Counted from the stretch's first letter, positions 36,939-48,023 are shown. The stretch: DNA of 64,000 nucleotides from Chromatiales bacterium (GCA_027076405.1 JALTJN010000401.1:62001-126000); one strand, 5' to 3'. The notes: generated by a model not told the origin, from the sequence alone. Numbers and translations: made by a program.

Positions 36939-38153
36939 ATGAAGACACCGATTTATTTTGATTATTCAGCAACTACCCCGGTTGATAAACGTGTTGCAGA
37001 AAAAATGTGTGATTGTTTAACCGAGGAAGGCAACTTTGGTAATCCGGCTTCGAGTTCGCATGAGTTTGGCTGGAAAGCAGAAGAAGCTGTTGATAAAGCG
37101 CGTCAGGATGTAGCCGATTTAATTAATGCGAATCCTAAAGAAATTATTTTTACATCTGGTGCAACAGAATCAGATAACCTTGCTATTAAAGGTATTGCCC
37201 ATTTCTATAAGAAAAAGGGCAACCATATCATTACCTGTAAAACAGAACATAAAGCGGTTTTAGACTCATGTCGTCAGCTTGAACGCGAAGGCTACGAAGT
37301 GACTTATTTAGATCCTGAAGACAATGGTTTAATTGATCTTGATAAATTAAAAGCCGCATTACGTGATGACACTATTTTAGTTTCAATCATGCACGTCAAT
37401 AATGAAATTGGTGTTATTCAGGATATTAAAGCCATTGGTGAAATGACACGCGAACGTAAAATTATGTTCCATGTCGATGCGGCACAAAGTGCTGGCAAAG
37501 TGCCGATTGATATGGATGATTTAAAAGTTGATTTAATGTCATTCTCGGCACATAAAATTTATGGTCCAAAAGGTATCGGTGCATTGTATGTCAGCCGTAA
37601 ACCACGTGTGCGTCTAGAAGCACAAATGCATGGTGGTGGACATGAACGTGGTATGCGTTCAGGAACATTAGCAACACATCAAATTGTTGGAATGGGTGAA
37701 GCCTTCCGCTTGGCTAAAGAAGAAATGGCCGCCGATAATGAACGTATTCGTATGTTACGTGATCGTTTATTAAAAGGTCTGGATGTTATTGAAGAAACCT
37801 ATATTAATGGTGACCTTGAGCAACGTGTGCCACATAACTTGAATATTAGTTTTAATTTTGTTGAAGGTGAGTCTTTAATCATGGCATTAAAAGAACTCGC
37901 TGTTTCTTCCGGTTCAGCGTGTACATCTGCAAGTTTAGAACCTTCGTATGTTTTACGTGCTTTAGGTCGCAACGATGAATTAGCTCATAGCTCAATTCGT
38001 TTTTCGCTAGGACGTTTTACAACAGAAGAAGAAATTGATTTTGCGATTGCTAAAATCAACGACAACATCGGAAAGTTACGAGAACTATCACCATTATGGG
38101 AAATGTTCAAAGATGGTATTGATATCAGTGCTATCGAATGGAATGCGCATTAA
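36939..38153 (+). CDS. iscS: Cysteine desulfurase IscS
   Basis: IscS takes sulfur from cysteine with pyridoxal phosphate for Fe-S clusters and thio-tRNA. From the ATG at 36939, which has GGAG 6 bases upstream, it is 404 residues, the E. coli length. It starts [20 protein letters not shown]. The PLP lysine lies in [12 protein letters not shown], and the active cysteine in [21 protein letters not shown]. The preceding TTG at 36924 is not needed. Confidence 0.97.
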   Translation: MKTPIYFDYSATTPVDKRVAEKMCDCLTEEGNFGNPASSSHEFGWKAEEAVDKARQDVADLINANPKEIIFTSGATESDNLAIKGIAHFYKKKGNHIITCKTEHKAVLDSCRQLEREGYEVTYLDPEDNGLIDLDKLKAALRDDTILVSIMHVNNEIGVIQDIKAIGEMTRERKIMFHVDAAQSAGKVPIDMDDLKVDLMSFSAHKIYGPKGIGALYVSRKPRVRLEAQMHGGGHERGMRSGTLATHQIVGMGEAFRLAKEEMAADNERIRMLRDRLLKGLDVIEETYINGDLEQRVPHNLNISFNFVEGESLIMALKELAVSSGSACTSASLEPSYVLRALGRNDELAHSSIRFSLGRFTTEEEIDFAIAKINDNIGKLRELSPLWEMFKDGIDISAIEWNAH

Positions 38154-38196
38154 TTTAAGCAAGTAAATTGAATTTAAAAATTAGAGGTATGCAATC

Positions 38197-38574
38197 ATGG
38201 CATATAGCGAAAAAGTAATTGATCATTATGAAAACCCGCGTAACGTAGGTTCACTGGATAAAGATGAAGCAAACATTGGAACAGGTATGGTGGGTGCACC
38301 TGCATGTGGTGATGTTATGCGTTTACAAATTCAGGTCTCGGATGATGGTGTTATTGAAGATGCTAAATTCAAAACATACGGCTGTGGTTCTGCAATCGCA
38401 TCCAGCTCTTTATTAACTGAATGGGTTAAAGGTAAAACGCTGGATGAAGCAGGCGAAATCAAAAACACTGAAATTGCAGCTGAGCTAGAACTACCGCCGG
38501 TGAAAATTCATTGTTCGGTTCTTGCGGAAGATGCAATAAAAGCCGCTATAGAAGATTACAAAAGCAAAAAATAA
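38197..38574 (+). CDS. iscU: Fe-S scaffold protein IscU
   Basis: IscU is the scaffold on which new clusters are built. All ligands are visible: C37 and D39 (GAPACGDVM), C63 (YGCGSAIASS), H105 and C106. The LPPVK motif (99-103) is the HscA-binding site. The length, 125 residues, is normal. iscA follows, but only after a 206-base gap with a repeat element, which is unusual for this operon. Confidence 0.97.
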   Translation: MAYSEKVIDHYENPRNVGSLDKDEANIGTGMVGAPACGDVMRLQIQVSDDGVIEDAKFKTYGCGSAIASSSLLTEWVKGKTLDEAGEIKNTEIAAELELPPVKIHCSVLAEDAIKAAIEDYKSKK

Positions 38575-38610
38575 TTTACAGGACATAACGAGAAGTTAGA
38601 TTACGGCGTT

Positions 38611-38735
38611 TACCCTCTGTTATATTAAAACAGAGGGGCATGACAAATAATTAACTCAAAATGCTCATTGGCTTGCGCGCCAACTCCGCTTTTTCATTAA
38701 TTATTTCCATGTACTCTAGCTGCTCGTTATCTCTT
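38611..38735 (+). repeat. Two-hairpin repeat family 2, copy 2, between iscU and iscA
   Basis: A hairpin ccctctgtt/aacagaggg (38613-38636, 6-base loop) is followed by gaggggcatgac, then aaataatta/taattattt arms, the same layout as the copy at 20405-20520 read in the other direction. Outer bases ataacgag before and ctcgttat after form a further pair. It interrupts the isc operon and may end or process the transcript there. No ORF. Confidence 0.65.
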
Positions 38736-38780
38736 ATAGATTTATTAAGAGCAAAAATATTGAAATTTTAGGATATAAAA

Positions 38781-39104
38781 ATGGCCATCACTTTAACTGA
38801 AGCAGCAGCAGAACGTGTTAAAGCTTTTCTTGATAATAGAGGAAAGGGAATAGGTTTACGTTTGGGTATTAAAACCAGTGGTTGTTCTGGTATGGCTTAT
38901 GTTCTTGAATTTATTGATGAGCTCGATGAAGGTGATAAGGTCTTTGAATCTCAGGGCGTGCAAATTATTGTTGATGCAAAAAGTTTGCTTTACATAGATG
39001 GAACAGAACTGGATTATGGTAAAGAGGGGCTGAATGAAGGCTTTCAATTCAATAATCCCAATGTGAAAGATCAGTGCGGTTGTGGCGAAAGCTTTACCGT
39101 TTAA
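38781..39104 (+). CDS. iscA: A-type Fe-S carrier IscA
   Basis: IscA carries iron or assembled clusters to targets. In its 107 residues the three ligands C35 (SGCSGMAYV), C99 and C101 (CGCGESF) are visible. The start [17 protein letters not shown] fits. hscB follows after 31 bases. Confidence 0.96.
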   Translation: MAITLTEAAAERVKAFLDNRGKGIGLRLGIKTSGCSGMAYVLEFIDELDEGDKVFESQGVQIIVDAKSLLYIDGTELDYGKEGLNEGFQFNNPNVKDQCGCGESFTV

Positions 39105-39135
39105 CAGTTTAATTAATTAATATCGCGAAATTACA

Positions 39136-39684
39136 ATGGCAGCTACACATACTCACTTTGAGTTATTTGATTTGCCTGTTTCTTTTGATCTTGATCTTCA
39201 AGATTTAAATCAACGCTACCGTGAATTACAGCGCGTAGTTCACCCCGATAAATTTGCCAGTGCCTCAGACCGGGAACGTCGTCTCTCGGTAGAAAAAGCT
39301 GCGATCATTAACGATGCTTATCAAATTTTAAAATCTCCACTGCGTCGGGCACGTTATATGCTGGAGTTGCAGTCGGTTTCTTTTGATGATGAAAAAGATA
39401 TGGCTCTAGATCCGGCTTTTCTAATGGAACAAATTGAATTACGTGAAGCTTTAGGCGAGTTGAATAAAACAGATGATCCGATGGCGAGTCTTAATAAAAT
39501 CATGGCGGATATTAAGCTGCGAATTACCGATGAGTTAAAAAGTATTCGAGAAGGTTTAGCAGAAGAAAATCTGGATGAAAAACAAAAAAGTAATTTAAAA
39601 CAGCGTATACATAAAATGCAGTTTTTAAATAAATTACAGCAAGAAGCTGAATATCAGGAAGAAAACCTGCTGGATGCATTATAA
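39136..39684 (+). CDS. hscB: Co-chaperone HscB
   Basis: HscB is a J-domain protein that brings IscU to HscA. The 182-residue protein has the J domain (1-75) with HPD at 36-38 (VVHPDKF) and the C-terminal three-helix domain that holds IscU. It lies between iscA and hscA as usual. Confidence 0.96.
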   Translation: MAATHTHFELFDLPVSFDLDLQDLNQRYRELQRVVHPDKFASASDRERRLSVEKAAIINDAYQILKSPLRRARYMLELQSVSFDDEKDMALDPAFLMEQIELREALGELNKTDDPMASLNKIMADIKLRITDELKSIREGLAEENLDEKQKSNLKQRIHKMQFLNKLQQEAEYQEENLLDAL

Positions 39685-39765
39685 TTAGCTGTTGTGTCAT
39701 CGTCATTCCGGCGAAAATTTTGAATACTTAGATATTCGTATATAGATAGAAGAAGACTGAAAATT

Positions 39766-41631
39766 ATGGCTTTATTACAAATAAGTGAACCGGGACAATC
39801 AACTAATCCGCATGAACATCGTTTGGCTGCGGGAATTGATCTTGGAACAACAAATTCACTTATTGCATCAATTAAAAGCGGTTTAGCTGAAACGTTGCCG
39901 AATGAAAAGGGTGAAGACTCTTTGCCATCGGTTGTTCGTTATACTGAAAATGAAATTATTGTAGGCAGCGATGCAAAATTAGCTGCTGCAGAAGACCCTT
40001 TAAATACAATAAGCTCGGTGAAACGTTATATGGGACGGGGGCTTGAAGATATAAAAGAGCTCGGTGGTCGTCGCCCTTATGAGTTTGTTGACAGCAAGGA
40101 AGCCGTACCCCGAATACATACGGTGGCCGGTGATGTGACCGCGGTAGAAGTTTCTGCCGAAATATTAAAAGCATTAAAGCAACGTGCCGAAGCTTCGCTG
40201 GGTGATAATTTAACCGGTGTCGTTATTACTGTTCCTGCTTATTTTGATGATGCACAGCGTCAGGCAACTAAAGATGCCGGTAAGCTGGCTGGACTTAATG
40301 TCTTGCGTTTATTGAATGAACCTACCGCAGCAGCAGTGGCATACGGTTTAGATAAAGAATCTGAAGGTGTTATCGCTGTTTATGATTTAGGTGGTGGTAC
40401 CTTTGATATATCAATCTTACGCTTAAATAAAGGTGTTTTTGAAGTCCTGGCAACGGCAGGGGATACTGCCTTAGGTGGAGACGATTTTGATTACGCTATT
40501 GTTAAATGGATTATGAAGGAAGCAAATATTCAGGATGATACCAGTCATCATCAAATGCGCCGTCTAATGCGTGATGCTTGTAGTGCAAAAGAAACATTAT
40601 CAAATGCAAACGAAGCAGAAATAAATATTGAACTCGATGATGGTTCATCGTGGAACGGTACTTTAACACTGGAAAAATTTAACCAGCTTATTGCTCCTTT
40701 AATTCAGAAAACATTATTGCCTTGTCGTCGTGCTTTACGAGACGCAGATGTTGATGTTGCAGAAATACAATCGGTTGTTATGGTAGGTGGCTCAACACGC
40801 GTTCCTGATGTACGTAATAAAGTTGCAGATTTTTTTCAACAACAACCGTTAACCGATATTAACCCGGATACAGTCGTTGCGATGGGTGCGGCAATACAGG
40901 CTGATGTTCTGGTGGGTAATAAACCCGATGGTGATTTATTATTGCTGGATGTAATTCCTTTATCTCTTGGGCTGGAAACAATGGGTGGTCTGGTTGAGAA
41001 AGTAATTTCACGTAATACAACAATACCTGTTGCGCGTGCACAGGACTTTACAACTTTTAAAGACGGTCAAACAGCCATGTCAATTCATGCTTTACAGGGT
41101 GAGCGTGAGTTAGTGAGTGATTGTCGCTCTCTAGGCCGTTTTGCCTTGCATGGGATACCGCCAATGGTTGCAGGCGCCGCCCGAATTCGAGTCACTTTTC
41201 AGGTCGATGCCGATGGTTTGTTATCGGTTACTGCGCGTGAAGAAACAACCGGTGTTGAAAGTGGTATTGAAGTTAAACCGTCATATGGTTTAACCGATAA
41301 TGAAATTGAAACCATGTTGCGTGATTCAATCGAACATGCAGAAGATGATGTCACTGCCCGCATGTTACGTGAACAACAGGTAGAAGCAGATAGGGTATTA
41401 GAAGCACTCGAAGCGGCATTAGCTGATGATGGTGACTTATTAAATACTGAAGAACGTAAAGTCATTGATACTGCTGCGGCTAAATTGAAAGAAGTCAGCA
41501 CAGGTAATGATTTACGTGTCATTAAAGATGGAATTGCTCATCTGGATACCGTGGCAACAGAATTTGTTGCTCGCCGTATGGATGGCAATATAAAGAAGGC
41601 CTTAGCCGGCCATAATGTAGATGAATTTTAA
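39766..41631 (+). CDS. hscA: Chaperone HscA
   Basis: HscA is an Hsp70 specialised for cluster transfer from IscU. It has 621 residues. The ATPase domain shows [44 protein letters not shown] and [12 protein letters not shown]. The substrate domain with [14 protein letters not shown] and the helical lid follow. Its target LPPVK motif is in the IscU encoded upstream. Confidence 0.97.
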   Translation: MALLQISEPGQSTNPHEHRLAAGIDLGTTNSLIASIKSGLAETLPNEKGEDSLPSVVRYTENEIIVGSDAKLAAAEDPLNTISSVKRYMGRGLEDIKELGGRRPYEFVDSKEAVPRIHTVAGDVTAVEVSAEILKALKQRAEASLGDNLTGVVITVPAYFDDAQRQATKDAGKLAGLNVLRLLNEPTAAAVAYGLDKESEGVIAVYDLGGGTFDISILRLNKGVFEVLATAGDTALGGDDFDYAIVKWIMKEANIQDDTSHHQMRRLMRDACSAKETLSNANEAEINIELDDGSSWNGTLTLEKFNQLIAPLIQKTLLPCRRALRDADVDVAEIQSVVMVGGSTRVPDVRNKVADFFQQQPLTDINPDTVVAMGAAIQADVLVGNKPDGDLLLLDVIPLSLGLETMGGLVEKVISRNTTIPVARAQDFTTFKDGQTAMSIHALQGERELVSDCRSLGRFALHGIPPMVAGAARIRVTFQVDADGLLSVTAREETTGVESGIEVKPSYGLTDNEIETMLRDSIEHAEDDVTARMLREQQVEADRVLEALEAALADDGDLLNTEERKVIDTAAAKLKEVSTGNDLRVIKDGIAHLDTVATEFVARRMDGNIKKALAGHNVDEF

Positions 41632-41648
41632 CCAAAGACTGTAAAATT

Positions 41649-41987
41649 ATGACTAAACTAATTATTCTCCCTCATGAAGAACTTTGTCCAGACGGTGCAA
41701 TGCTTGAAGTAGAACCGGGTGTTACCATTTGTGATGCCATGCTTGATAATGATATTCACATTGAACATTCGTGTGAAAAATCCTGTGCCTGTACCACCTG
41801 TCATGTTTATGTTCGTGAAGGCTTTGATGATTTGGAAGAATCTTCAGAGCTGGAAGATGACTTACTGGATAAAGCCTGGGGTTTAGAGCCTGATTCTCGA
41901 TTAAGTTGTCAGGCACATGTAGCTGATAAAGATTTGGTAGTTGAAATTCCAAAATATACCATCAATATGGTATCTGAAAATCATTAA
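41649..41987 (+). CDS. fdx: [2Fe-2S] ferredoxin, isc type
   Basis: Ferredoxin that gives electrons for cluster assembly. Ligands C42, C48, C51 and C87 (CX5CX2CX35C) match adrenodoxin-type ferredoxins, and C46 equals the extra cysteine of E. coli Fdx. The protein has 112 residues. Confidence 0.96.
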   Translation: MTKLIILPHEELCPDGAMLEVEPGVTICDAMLDNDIHIEHSCEKSCACTTCHVYVREGFDDLEESSELEDDLLDKAWGLEPDSRLSCQAHVADKDLVVEIPKYTINMVSENH

Positions 41988-42002
41988 TTATGAGGTATTA
42001 AT

Positions 42003-42203
42003 ATGTCTCTAAAATGGACGGACAGTTTAGATATTGCCATTGAACTGGATGAAGCTCATCCAGACGTCGATCCTCAGTGGGTTCGATTTACAGATTTACA
42101 TGAATGGGTCTGTAAATTAGAAGCTTTTGGTGATGAACCGGAGAACTCAGGTGAAAAAATTCTTGAAGCCATTCAGATGGCATGGATTGATGAAAAAGAC
42201 TAA
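42003..42203 (+). CDS. iscX: Fe-S assembly protein IscX
   Basis: IscX is a small acidic protein that binds IscS and may regulate iron supply. The 66-residue protein has the family pattern LKWTDSLDIAIEL, DEAHPDVDPQWVRFTDLHEWV and the end EAIQMAWIDEK. It closes the isc operon. Confidence 0.95.
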   Translation: MSLKWTDSLDIAIELDEAHPDVDPQWVRFTDLHEWVCKLEAFGDEPENSGEKILEAIQMAWIDEKD

Positions 42204-42217
42204 ATAAGTCAAAAAAG

Positions 42218-42360
42218 CCAATTTCTAAGTGTAAAGAACACAAAGTGCATCAGAATTTTAAAATTAAAACAGTGGATACACTGGGAAGGTAGACTATTTT
42301 TAACGACTTAAAATGTTGATCTTGCCATTCTTTGTGTCCAGTGTGCCCTTAGCGGCCTAT
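42218..42360. repeat. Long palindromic repeat family 1, copy 4 (diverged)
   Basis: A degraded copy of about 143 bp. The left arm ctaagtgtaaagaacacaaa and the right arm ttctttgtgtcc...gtgcccttag pair in part, and cccttag with ttgtgtcc matches the right arm of the copy at 8200. The 323-base gap between iscX and ndk holds this element and the hairpin at 42457, and no gene. Confidence 0.7.
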
Positions 42361-42456
42361 TTTCGAAGTTAGCACGTAATATCCCCAAAAATAGCGGAGT
42401 TTTGATTGCTTGAAACTTCACCAGACGATAAAATTAACCCCTCAAAGTTTGAGACG

Positions 42457-42482
42457 TAAACCCGCGTATTTCCGCGGGTTTA
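42457..42482 (+). terminator. Perfect hairpin before ndk
   Basis: A 10-bp perfect stem (taaacccgcg with cgcgggttta) with a 6-base loop and only a short T stretch after it. It may end isc read-through before ndk; the weak T run makes a pure terminator role uncertain. Confidence 0.65.
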
Positions 42483-42526
42483 TGCTATTTTGTAACCTTA
42501 AAAGATCGAATTTACCGGAGTAATAA

Positions 42527-42958
42527 ATGTCCCTAGAACGTACCATTTCTATTATTAAACCTGATGCCGTGGCTAAAAATGTCATTGGTGAAATATATAG
42601 CCGTTTTGAAAAAGCAGGTTTGAAAATTATTGCAGCTAAAATGATGCAGTTAAGCGAAGAAAAAGCCGGTGAATTCTACGCAGTACACAAAGAACGTCCA
42701 TTTTATGGTGAGCTGGTTGCCTTTATGACATCTGGCCCGGTTATGGTGCAAATTCTGGAAGGCGAAGATGCCATTGCTAAAAACCGTGAAGTGATGGGCG
42801 CAACAAATCCGAAAGAAGCGGCAGCAGGAACGATTCGTGCAGATTTTGCCGAATCAATTGATGAAAATGCCGTGCACGGTTCAGACGGTCCGGATACTGC
42901 TAAAGCTGAAATGGCATTCTTCTTTTCTGAAGATGAAATTTGTCCACGTTTACGTTAA
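42527..42958 (+). CDS. ndk: Nucleoside diphosphate kinase
   Basis: Ndk moves the gamma phosphate between nucleoside di- and triphosphates. The 143-residue protein has [23 protein letters not shown], and the catalytic-His motif region [20 protein letters not shown] (His in VHGSD). The GGAGTAATAAATG ribosome site is clear. First of the ndk-rlmN-pilF-hisS-yfgM-bamB-der run. Confidence 0.97.
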   Translation: MSLERTISIIKPDAVAKNVIGEIYSRFEKAGLKIIAAKMMQLSEEKAGEFYAVHKERPFYGELVAFMTSGPVMVQILEGEDAIAKNREVMGATNPKEAAAGTIRADFAESIDENAVHGSDGPDTAKAEMAFFFSEDEICPRLR

Positions 42959-42980
42959 TTGGATTTAAAATTAAATTCTA

Positions 42981-44108
42981 ATGGAAGTTAAATTGCAACA
43001 GCGCGAAAAGGTCAACCTGCTGAATTTTGATCGGCAGGGGCTTGAAAACTATTTCACCGAGATAGGCGAAAAGCCTTTTCGTGCTGCGCAAGTATTAAAA
43101 TGGATTTACCAGTTTGGTGTTGATGACTTTAATGATATGAATAATCTGAGTAAGTCATTACGTGAAAAATTATCTCTGGAAGCCGAAATCAAGTTCCCTG
43201 AAATTGTCACTGAACAACATTCAGATGATGGCACTATTAAATGGCTATTGCGTCTTGACAGTGGTAATAGTATTGAAACCGTTTTTATTCCTGAAAACGA
43301 TCGCGGTACATTATGCATCTCTTCTCAGGTTGGTTGTGCACTTGAATGCAGTTTTTGCTCAACTGCACAGCAGGGCTTCAATCGAAACTTAACAACAGCA
43401 GAAATTATTTCACAGGTTGTCATCGCAAACCGTGCACTTAAATGTATACCCCGCAATGAACGGGTTGTTTCAAATATTGTATTAATGGGCATGGGTGAGC
43501 CATTACTTAATTTTGATAATGTTGTCGCAGCAACCAATATTATGCTTGAAGATAATGCCTATGGCCTATCTAAACGACGTGTTACTTTAAGTACTTCAGG
43601 TGTGATTCCTGCATTAAAACGCTTAAAAGAAGTTACCGATATCAGTCTTGCTCTCTCATTACATGCCCCTAACGATGAGTTACGTAATGAATTAGTTCCT
43701 ATTAATCAAAAATATCCAATTAAGGACTTACTTGAAGCGTGTAAGTATTACATCGAAGGTGAAACGAAACGTAAAGTGACTGTTGAATACGTTTTATTAG
43801 ATGGTGTTAATGATAAGCCTGAACATGCACGACAATTAGTAAAATTGCTAAAGAACTTCCCATGCAAGATCAATCTTATCCCCTTTAATCCATTTCCAAA
43901 TAGTGGTTATGCAACATCTTCTGATGAGGCAATCGAGCGTTTTAGAAATATTGTTGTTAAAGGCGGTTTGTTGACAACAACACGTAAAACGCGTGGTGAA
44001 GATATTGATGCAGCATGCGGTCAATTAGCAGGAAAAGTTCTGGATAAAACAAAGCGAACAGCACGCCGCGAGGCAAAAGAAGAGATCTCGTCAGGGAGAA
44101 CCATATGA
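42981..44108 (+). CDS. rlmN: Dual-specificity 23S rRNA/tRNA m2A methyltransferase RlmN
   Basis: RlmN is a radical-SAM enzyme that methylates A2503 of 23S rRNA and A37 of some tRNAs. The 375-residue protein has [20 protein letters not shown], holding the CX3CX2C cluster, [12 protein letters not shown], and the active-site Cys near the C-terminus in [11 protein letters not shown]. It overlaps the next gene by 4 bases (ATGA-type). Confidence 0.96.
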   Translation: MEVKLQQREKVNLLNFDRQGLENYFTEIGEKPFRAAQVLKWIYQFGVDDFNDMNNLSKSLREKLSLEAEIKFPEIVTEQHSDDGTIKWLLRLDSGNSIETVFIPENDRGTLCISSQVGCALECSFCSTAQQGFNRNLTTAEIISQVVIANRALKCIPRNERVVSNIVLMGMGEPLLNFDNVVAATNIMLEDNAYGLSKRRVTLSTSGVIPALKRLKEVTDISLALSLHAPNDELRNELVPINQKYPIKDLLEACKYYIEGETKRKVTVEYVLLDGVNDKPEHARQLVKLLKNFPCKINLIPFNPFPNSGYATSSDEAIERFRNIVVKGGLLTTTRKTRGEDIDAACGQLAGKVLDKTKRTARREAKEEISSGRTI

Positions 44109-44860
44109 GAAACATGTTCCATATTTCGGCCTTAATATTTTTACTGGCTCTTTCCGGTTGTGCCTCAAAAACAGAGCGTGTCGGGTTTGATGCTAAAAAA
44201 GCCTCGGCTGCCAATACTGAACTCGGTGGTGCTTATTTATCGCGCGGTAAATATAAAGTTGCGATGAATAAACTTAAAAAAGCACTGGAGTTTGATGATG
44301 AAAATGCAACTGCTCATCATTACATGGCAGAACTTTACCGGCGTTTAAAAGAAAACTCATTGGCAGATAGTCATTATAAAGCCGCGCTTGAGTTGGACGG
44401 TGAAAACTCTTCGCTTAAAAATAATTATGGAATATTTTTATGCGGTACCGGATCTTACTCTGAAGGTTTAAAATTATTTAATGAGGTTCTTTTAGACCCA
44501 TTATATAGCGACAAGGGGAAGGCATATGAAAATATGGGCTTGTGCGCAGAGAAAGAAGGAAATATTCGGCATGCAGAAAAATATTATGAGTCTGCTTTAA
44601 AGTTTAATCTTAATTTACCTTCAGCATTATTAGGTCTTGCTCAAATTAAATTTGATAAAAGAGATATAAAGACATCGACACTTTATTTAGAACAATATAA
44701 TAAAATTTCACGTCCATCTTCACAAAGTTTATGGTTAGAGCTTTTGCTGGCACGTAAAAAAGGTTTTAAAGGTAAAGTTGGAACGCTGGCATTAAAATTA
44801 AAACAATATTTCCCAAATTCGAGAGAAGTGAAGCTCTTGAAAAAATTAAAGTTACGTTAA
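44105..44860 (+). CDS. pilF: Type IV pilus biogenesis lipoprotein PilF/PilW (TPR)
   Basis: PilF is an outer-membrane lipoprotein that helps the secretin PilQ assemble. It starts with a lipoprotein signal peptide ending LSGC (Cys at about 19) and has about five TPR motifs, for example [20 protein letters not shown] and [14 protein letters not shown]. The 251-residue length and place after rlmN match PilF. rodZ and ispG, often between pilF and hisS, are not present here. Confidence 0.88.
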   Translation: MRNMFHISALIFLLALSGCASKTERVGFDAKKASAANTELGGAYLSRGKYKVAMNKLKKALEFDDENATAHHYMAELYRRLKENSLADSHYKAALELDGENSSLKNNYGIFLCGTGSYSEGLKLFNEVLLDPLYSDKGKAYENMGLCAEKEGNIRHAEKYYESALKFNLNLPSALLGLAQIKFDKRDIKTSTLYLEQYNKISRPSSQSLWLELLLARKKGFKGKVGTLALKLKQYFPNSREVKLLKKLKLR

Positions 44861-44890
44861 AAAATAATAATAGAGTGAAAATATAAAACT

Positions 44891-46162
44891 GTGGCTAAGT
44901 TAATACAAGCAATTCGGGGCATGAATGATATCTTGCCGGAACAAACGCCTTACTGGCAGTATGTCGAATCAACTTTTCGAAAGCTCATGCAATCTTATGG
45001 CTATCAGGAAATCAGAATGCCGATTGTTGAGAGTACGGCATTATTTAAACGTTCGATTGGTGAAGTTACCGATATTGTTGAAAAGGAAATGTATACCTTT
45101 GAAGATCGTAATGGAGACAGTTTAACATTACGCCCGGAAGGAACAGCATGTTGTGTTAGAGCGACTATGCAACATGGCTTGTTACATAATCAAATTCAAC
45201 GTTTGTGGTATACCGGACCGATGTTTCGGCATGAACGTCCACAAAAAGGCCGTTATCGACAGTTTCATCAGTTTGGCGTGGAAACATTTGGTTTGTCAGG
45301 GCCGGACATTGATGCAGAATTAATTTTAATGTCACATCGGTTATGGAAAAATCTTGGCATGAGTGATGATGTGACACTTGAATTAAATTCATTGGGTTCA
45401 TCTGAAGCTCGTCAGCAATATCGTGAAGTGCTGGTGAAATATTTTGAATCTCATCAGGATAAACTCGATGAGGACAGTCAGCGCCGATTACACTCAAACC
45501 CATTACGCATACTGGATAGTAAAAATCCGGCTATGCAACTGTTAAACGAGAATGCACCCAAGTTAATTGATCATCTTGATGAAGAATCAAAACAGGATTT
45601 TAATCTTTTATGCAGTACGCTTGATGAAGCCGGTGTCAGTTATAAAATTAATCCTCGTTTAGTTCGTGGATTAGATTATTACAGTAAAACAGTATTTGAA
45701 TGGGTTACCGATAAATTGGGCGCACAGGGTACCGTTTGTGCCGGTGGGCGTTTCGATGGTCTGGTTGAACAACTAGGTGGTAAGTCAACACCCGCAATAG
45801 GATTTGCTTTAGGCATTGAACGTCTAATCGAATTATTGGAGATCCCAGAAGATATTCAACGTAAGAATAACTTAAATGTTTATTTTGTTCTTGCTGGTGA
45901 GAAAGCCTCGGCAAAAGGAATGCCATTGTCAGAAAAATGGCGTAATGAAATTCCTATGTTAAAACTGCAAGTAAATTGTGGTGGTGGCAGCATTAAGAGT
46001 CAGATGAAAAAAGCAGATAAAAGTGGAGCTACTCTGGCTTTTATTCTTGGTGATGATGAGCTGGAAAAAAATGTAGTAACAGTTAAATTTTTGCGCGAAA
46101 AGAAAGAGCAAGAAGTGGTTGAGCTTGATCAGGTTGCTGAATATTTAAAAAATAAACTATAA
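44891..46162 (+). CDS. hisS: Histidyl-tRNA synthetase
   Basis: HisS charges tRNA-His. The start is GTG at 44891. In its 423 residues are [11 protein letters not shown], class II motif 2 ([19 protein letters not shown]), the histidine-specific [28 protein letters not shown] and GFALGIERL (motif 3). yfgM follows at once. Confidence 0.97.
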   Translation: MAKLIQAIRGMNDILPEQTPYWQYVESTFRKLMQSYGYQEIRMPIVESTALFKRSIGEVTDIVEKEMYTFEDRNGDSLTLRPEGTACCVRATMQHGLLHNQIQRLWYTGPMFRHERPQKGRYRQFHQFGVETFGLSGPDIDAELILMSHRLWKNLGMSDDVTLELNSLGSSEARQQYREVLVKYFESHQDKLDEDSQRRLHSNPLRILDSKNPAMQLLNENAPKLIDHLDEESKQDFNLLCSTLDEAGVSYKINPRLVRGLDYYSKTVFEWVTDKLGAQGTVCAGGRFDGLVEQLGGKSTPAIGFALGIERLIELLEIPEDIQRKNNLNVYFVLAGEKASAKGMPLSEKWRNEIPMLKLQVNCGGGSIKSQMKKADKSGATLAFILGDDELEKNVVTVKFLREKKEQEVVELDQVAEYLKNKL

Positions 46163-46188
46163 ATTACTGGATTAGATTGGAGTTAAAA

Positions 46189-46824
46189 GTGGACGTTTAT
46201 AATACTGAAGAAGAACAGGTTCAGGCAATAAAACAGTGGTGGAAAGAAAATGCCGTATCACTAATAGCAGGTATTGTTATCGGTGTTGCTGTTTTAGCAG
46301 GTTATAAATACTGGACTGATAACAAAATAAGTCAGGCTCAACAAGCTTCTGTTTTATACAGCGAGATTTTATCGGTAAAAGGCGATAAATCAAAAAATGT
46401 TGAAATTTTAAAGAATGATTATTCAGGCACCCCTTATGCTGCTTTATCTGCATTACTTGCAGCTAAAGAAAATCTGCTGGCAAATGAGCTTGATAAAGCT
46501 GTTTCTCAGCTGCAATGGGTATTAGAGAATAATAGTGATGAAGGTATTGAACATATTGCGAGACAGCGTTTAGCAAGATTGTATTTGACGCAAGATAAAG
46601 TTGAAGAGGCAGAATCTTTAATTAAAGGTGTAAAAGAAAAAGCATATACTGCTACTTATAATGAAATTCATGGTGATATTTATGCTGCCAAAAAACTTAT
46701 CGTGCAGGCAAAAGAGAGTTATAAAACAGCTCTGTCTGCGTTAGCACGTGGTGATCGTCGATATGAAATTATTAAAATGAAGTTAGACGATTTAACTCAG
46801 GAAAATAAGGTTAGCGCAAAGTGA
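46189..46824 (+). CDS. yfgM: Ancillary translocon/TPR protein YfgM
   Basis: YfgM is a membrane-anchored periplasmic TPR protein tied to the Sec translocon and PpiD. The GTG at 46189 with GGAG 6 bases upstream starts VDVYNTEEEQVQAIKQWWKEN, the family start; an upstream TTG (46177) is unlikely. A single span lies at about 23-41. The TPR part has about 150 residues. It overlaps bamB by 4 bases. Confidence 0.93.
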   Translation: MDVYNTEEEQVQAIKQWWKENAVSLIAGIVIGVAVLAGYKYWTDNKISQAQQASVLYSEILSVKGDKSKNVEILKNDYSGTPYAALSALLAAKENLLANELDKAVSQLQWVLENNSDEGIEHIARQRLARLYLTQDKVEEAESLIKGVKEKAYTATYNEIHGDIYAAKKLIVQAKESYKTALSALARGDRRYEIIKMKLDDLTQENKVSAK

Positions 46825-48023
46825 AATTTATTTCAGTAGTTGTATTATTTCTGGTTTTAGCGGGTTGTAGCAGTTCTCCTTCACCTGTTTTGCCGCCAGC
46901 CGGACTTACTCCGCTTGATAATAAAATTAATATCTCCAGAGTGTGGAAGTTTACAGCAGGAGAAGGGGTTAGTGATTTTTATCTAAAACTTAAGCCGGTA
47001 TTTAATAAAAACACAGGTTATGTGATCGATTATAAAGGGCATCTGATTGCTTTTAATCTTGTGACTGGAAAATTGCTCTGGGAACAAGAGTTAAATTTGC
47101 CCGTGTCAGGCGGCTTAACTTTTGATCATGGCACATTATATTTTGCTACCAGTAAAGGTGAGGTTGTTGCCTTTAATCTTAGCTCAAAAAAAGAACGCTG
47201 GCGCAGTCAGTTAAGTAGTGAGATTTTATCCCGTACTGCAATTTCAAATGGCTTTGTCATAGTAAAAACGATTGATGGTCGTGTTTATGGCTTAAATGCA
47301 GATACTGGTAGTCAGGTCTGGGTTTATGACAGAACCGTTCCTCGATTAACCTTACGTGGTAATAGCTCACCAATTATCAATAATGACATGGTGATCGTTG
47401 CTTCAGACAGCGGAAAAGTTTCGGCGCTAACATTAAAAAGTGGCAAGTTATTATGGGAAACAACCGTTTCTATTCCAAAAGGTAGAAATCAACTGGAACG
47501 TGTAGTTGATATGGATGTTGATCCTGTTGTCGTCGAAGATGTTGTTTATGTAGCAGGTTATCAGGGGCGTGTTGCTGCTATTAAAATGGGATCAGGACAG
47601 TTAATATGGGCCCGTGATTTTTCATCATACTCGGGTCTTTACGTCGATGCATACCGTGTTTACATTACCGATGCAGCAGGGCAGGTTTGGGCATTAAATC
47701 GTTATAATGGTTCGACACTGTGGCGCCAGGACAAATTACTTCGTCGGCAGTTAACTGCACCGGAAACTGATAAGCAATATGTTGTTGTTGGCGATTTCGA
47801 CGGTTATTTGCATTGGTTAAACCGTGAAGATGGAAAAATTATTGCAAGAAAACAGATTAATAAAAGTGATGTCATCTTGCCTGATGATGATTCTGAACAG
47901 GAAACAGATTTAACCTTTAGTAAATGGAATAATATTTTAGTCAAACCGATTAAGGTGAATGATCTTTTGCTTTCAATGGATCGTGTTGGCCATCTTGAAG
48001 CGTTTAAAATTGAGAAAAACTAA
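46821..48023 (+). CDS. bamB: Outer membrane assembly lipoprotein BamB
   Basis: BamB is a beta-propeller subunit of the BAM complex. The signal peptide ends LAGC (lipobox; Cys about 16). PQQ-like repeats recur across the 400 residues: GKLLWEQELNLP, KKERWRSQL, GSQVWVYDR, GKLLWETTV, GQLIWARDF and GSTLWRQD. The start is GTG at 46821, overlapping the yfgM stop. Confidence 0.95.
   Translation: MKFISVVVLFLVLAGCSSSPSPVLPPAGLTPLDNKINISRVWKFTAGEGVSDFYLKLKPVFNKNTGYVIDYKGHLIAFNLVTGKLLWEQELNLPVSGGLTFDHGTLYFATSKGEVVAFNLSSKKERWRSQLSSEILSRTAISNGFVIVKTIDGRVYGLNADTGSQVWVYDRTVPRLTLRGNSSPIINNDMVIVASDSGKVSALTLKSGKLLWETTVSIPKGRNQLERVVDMDVDPVVVEDVVYVAGYQGRVAAIKMGSGQLIWARDFSSYSGLYVDAYRVYITDAAGQVWALNRYNGSTLWRQDKLLRRQLTAPETDKQYVVVGDFDGYLHWLNREDGKIIARKQINKSDVILPDDDSEQETDLTFSKWNNILVKPIKVNDLLLSMDRVGHLEAFKIEKN

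Noticed and set aside
39685..39765. Fragment tcgtcattccggcgaaaa between hscB and hscA
   Set aside because: It resembles half of a common repeat (CGTCATTCCGGCGAAAG...), but the second half needed for a palindrome is missing, so it was not called.
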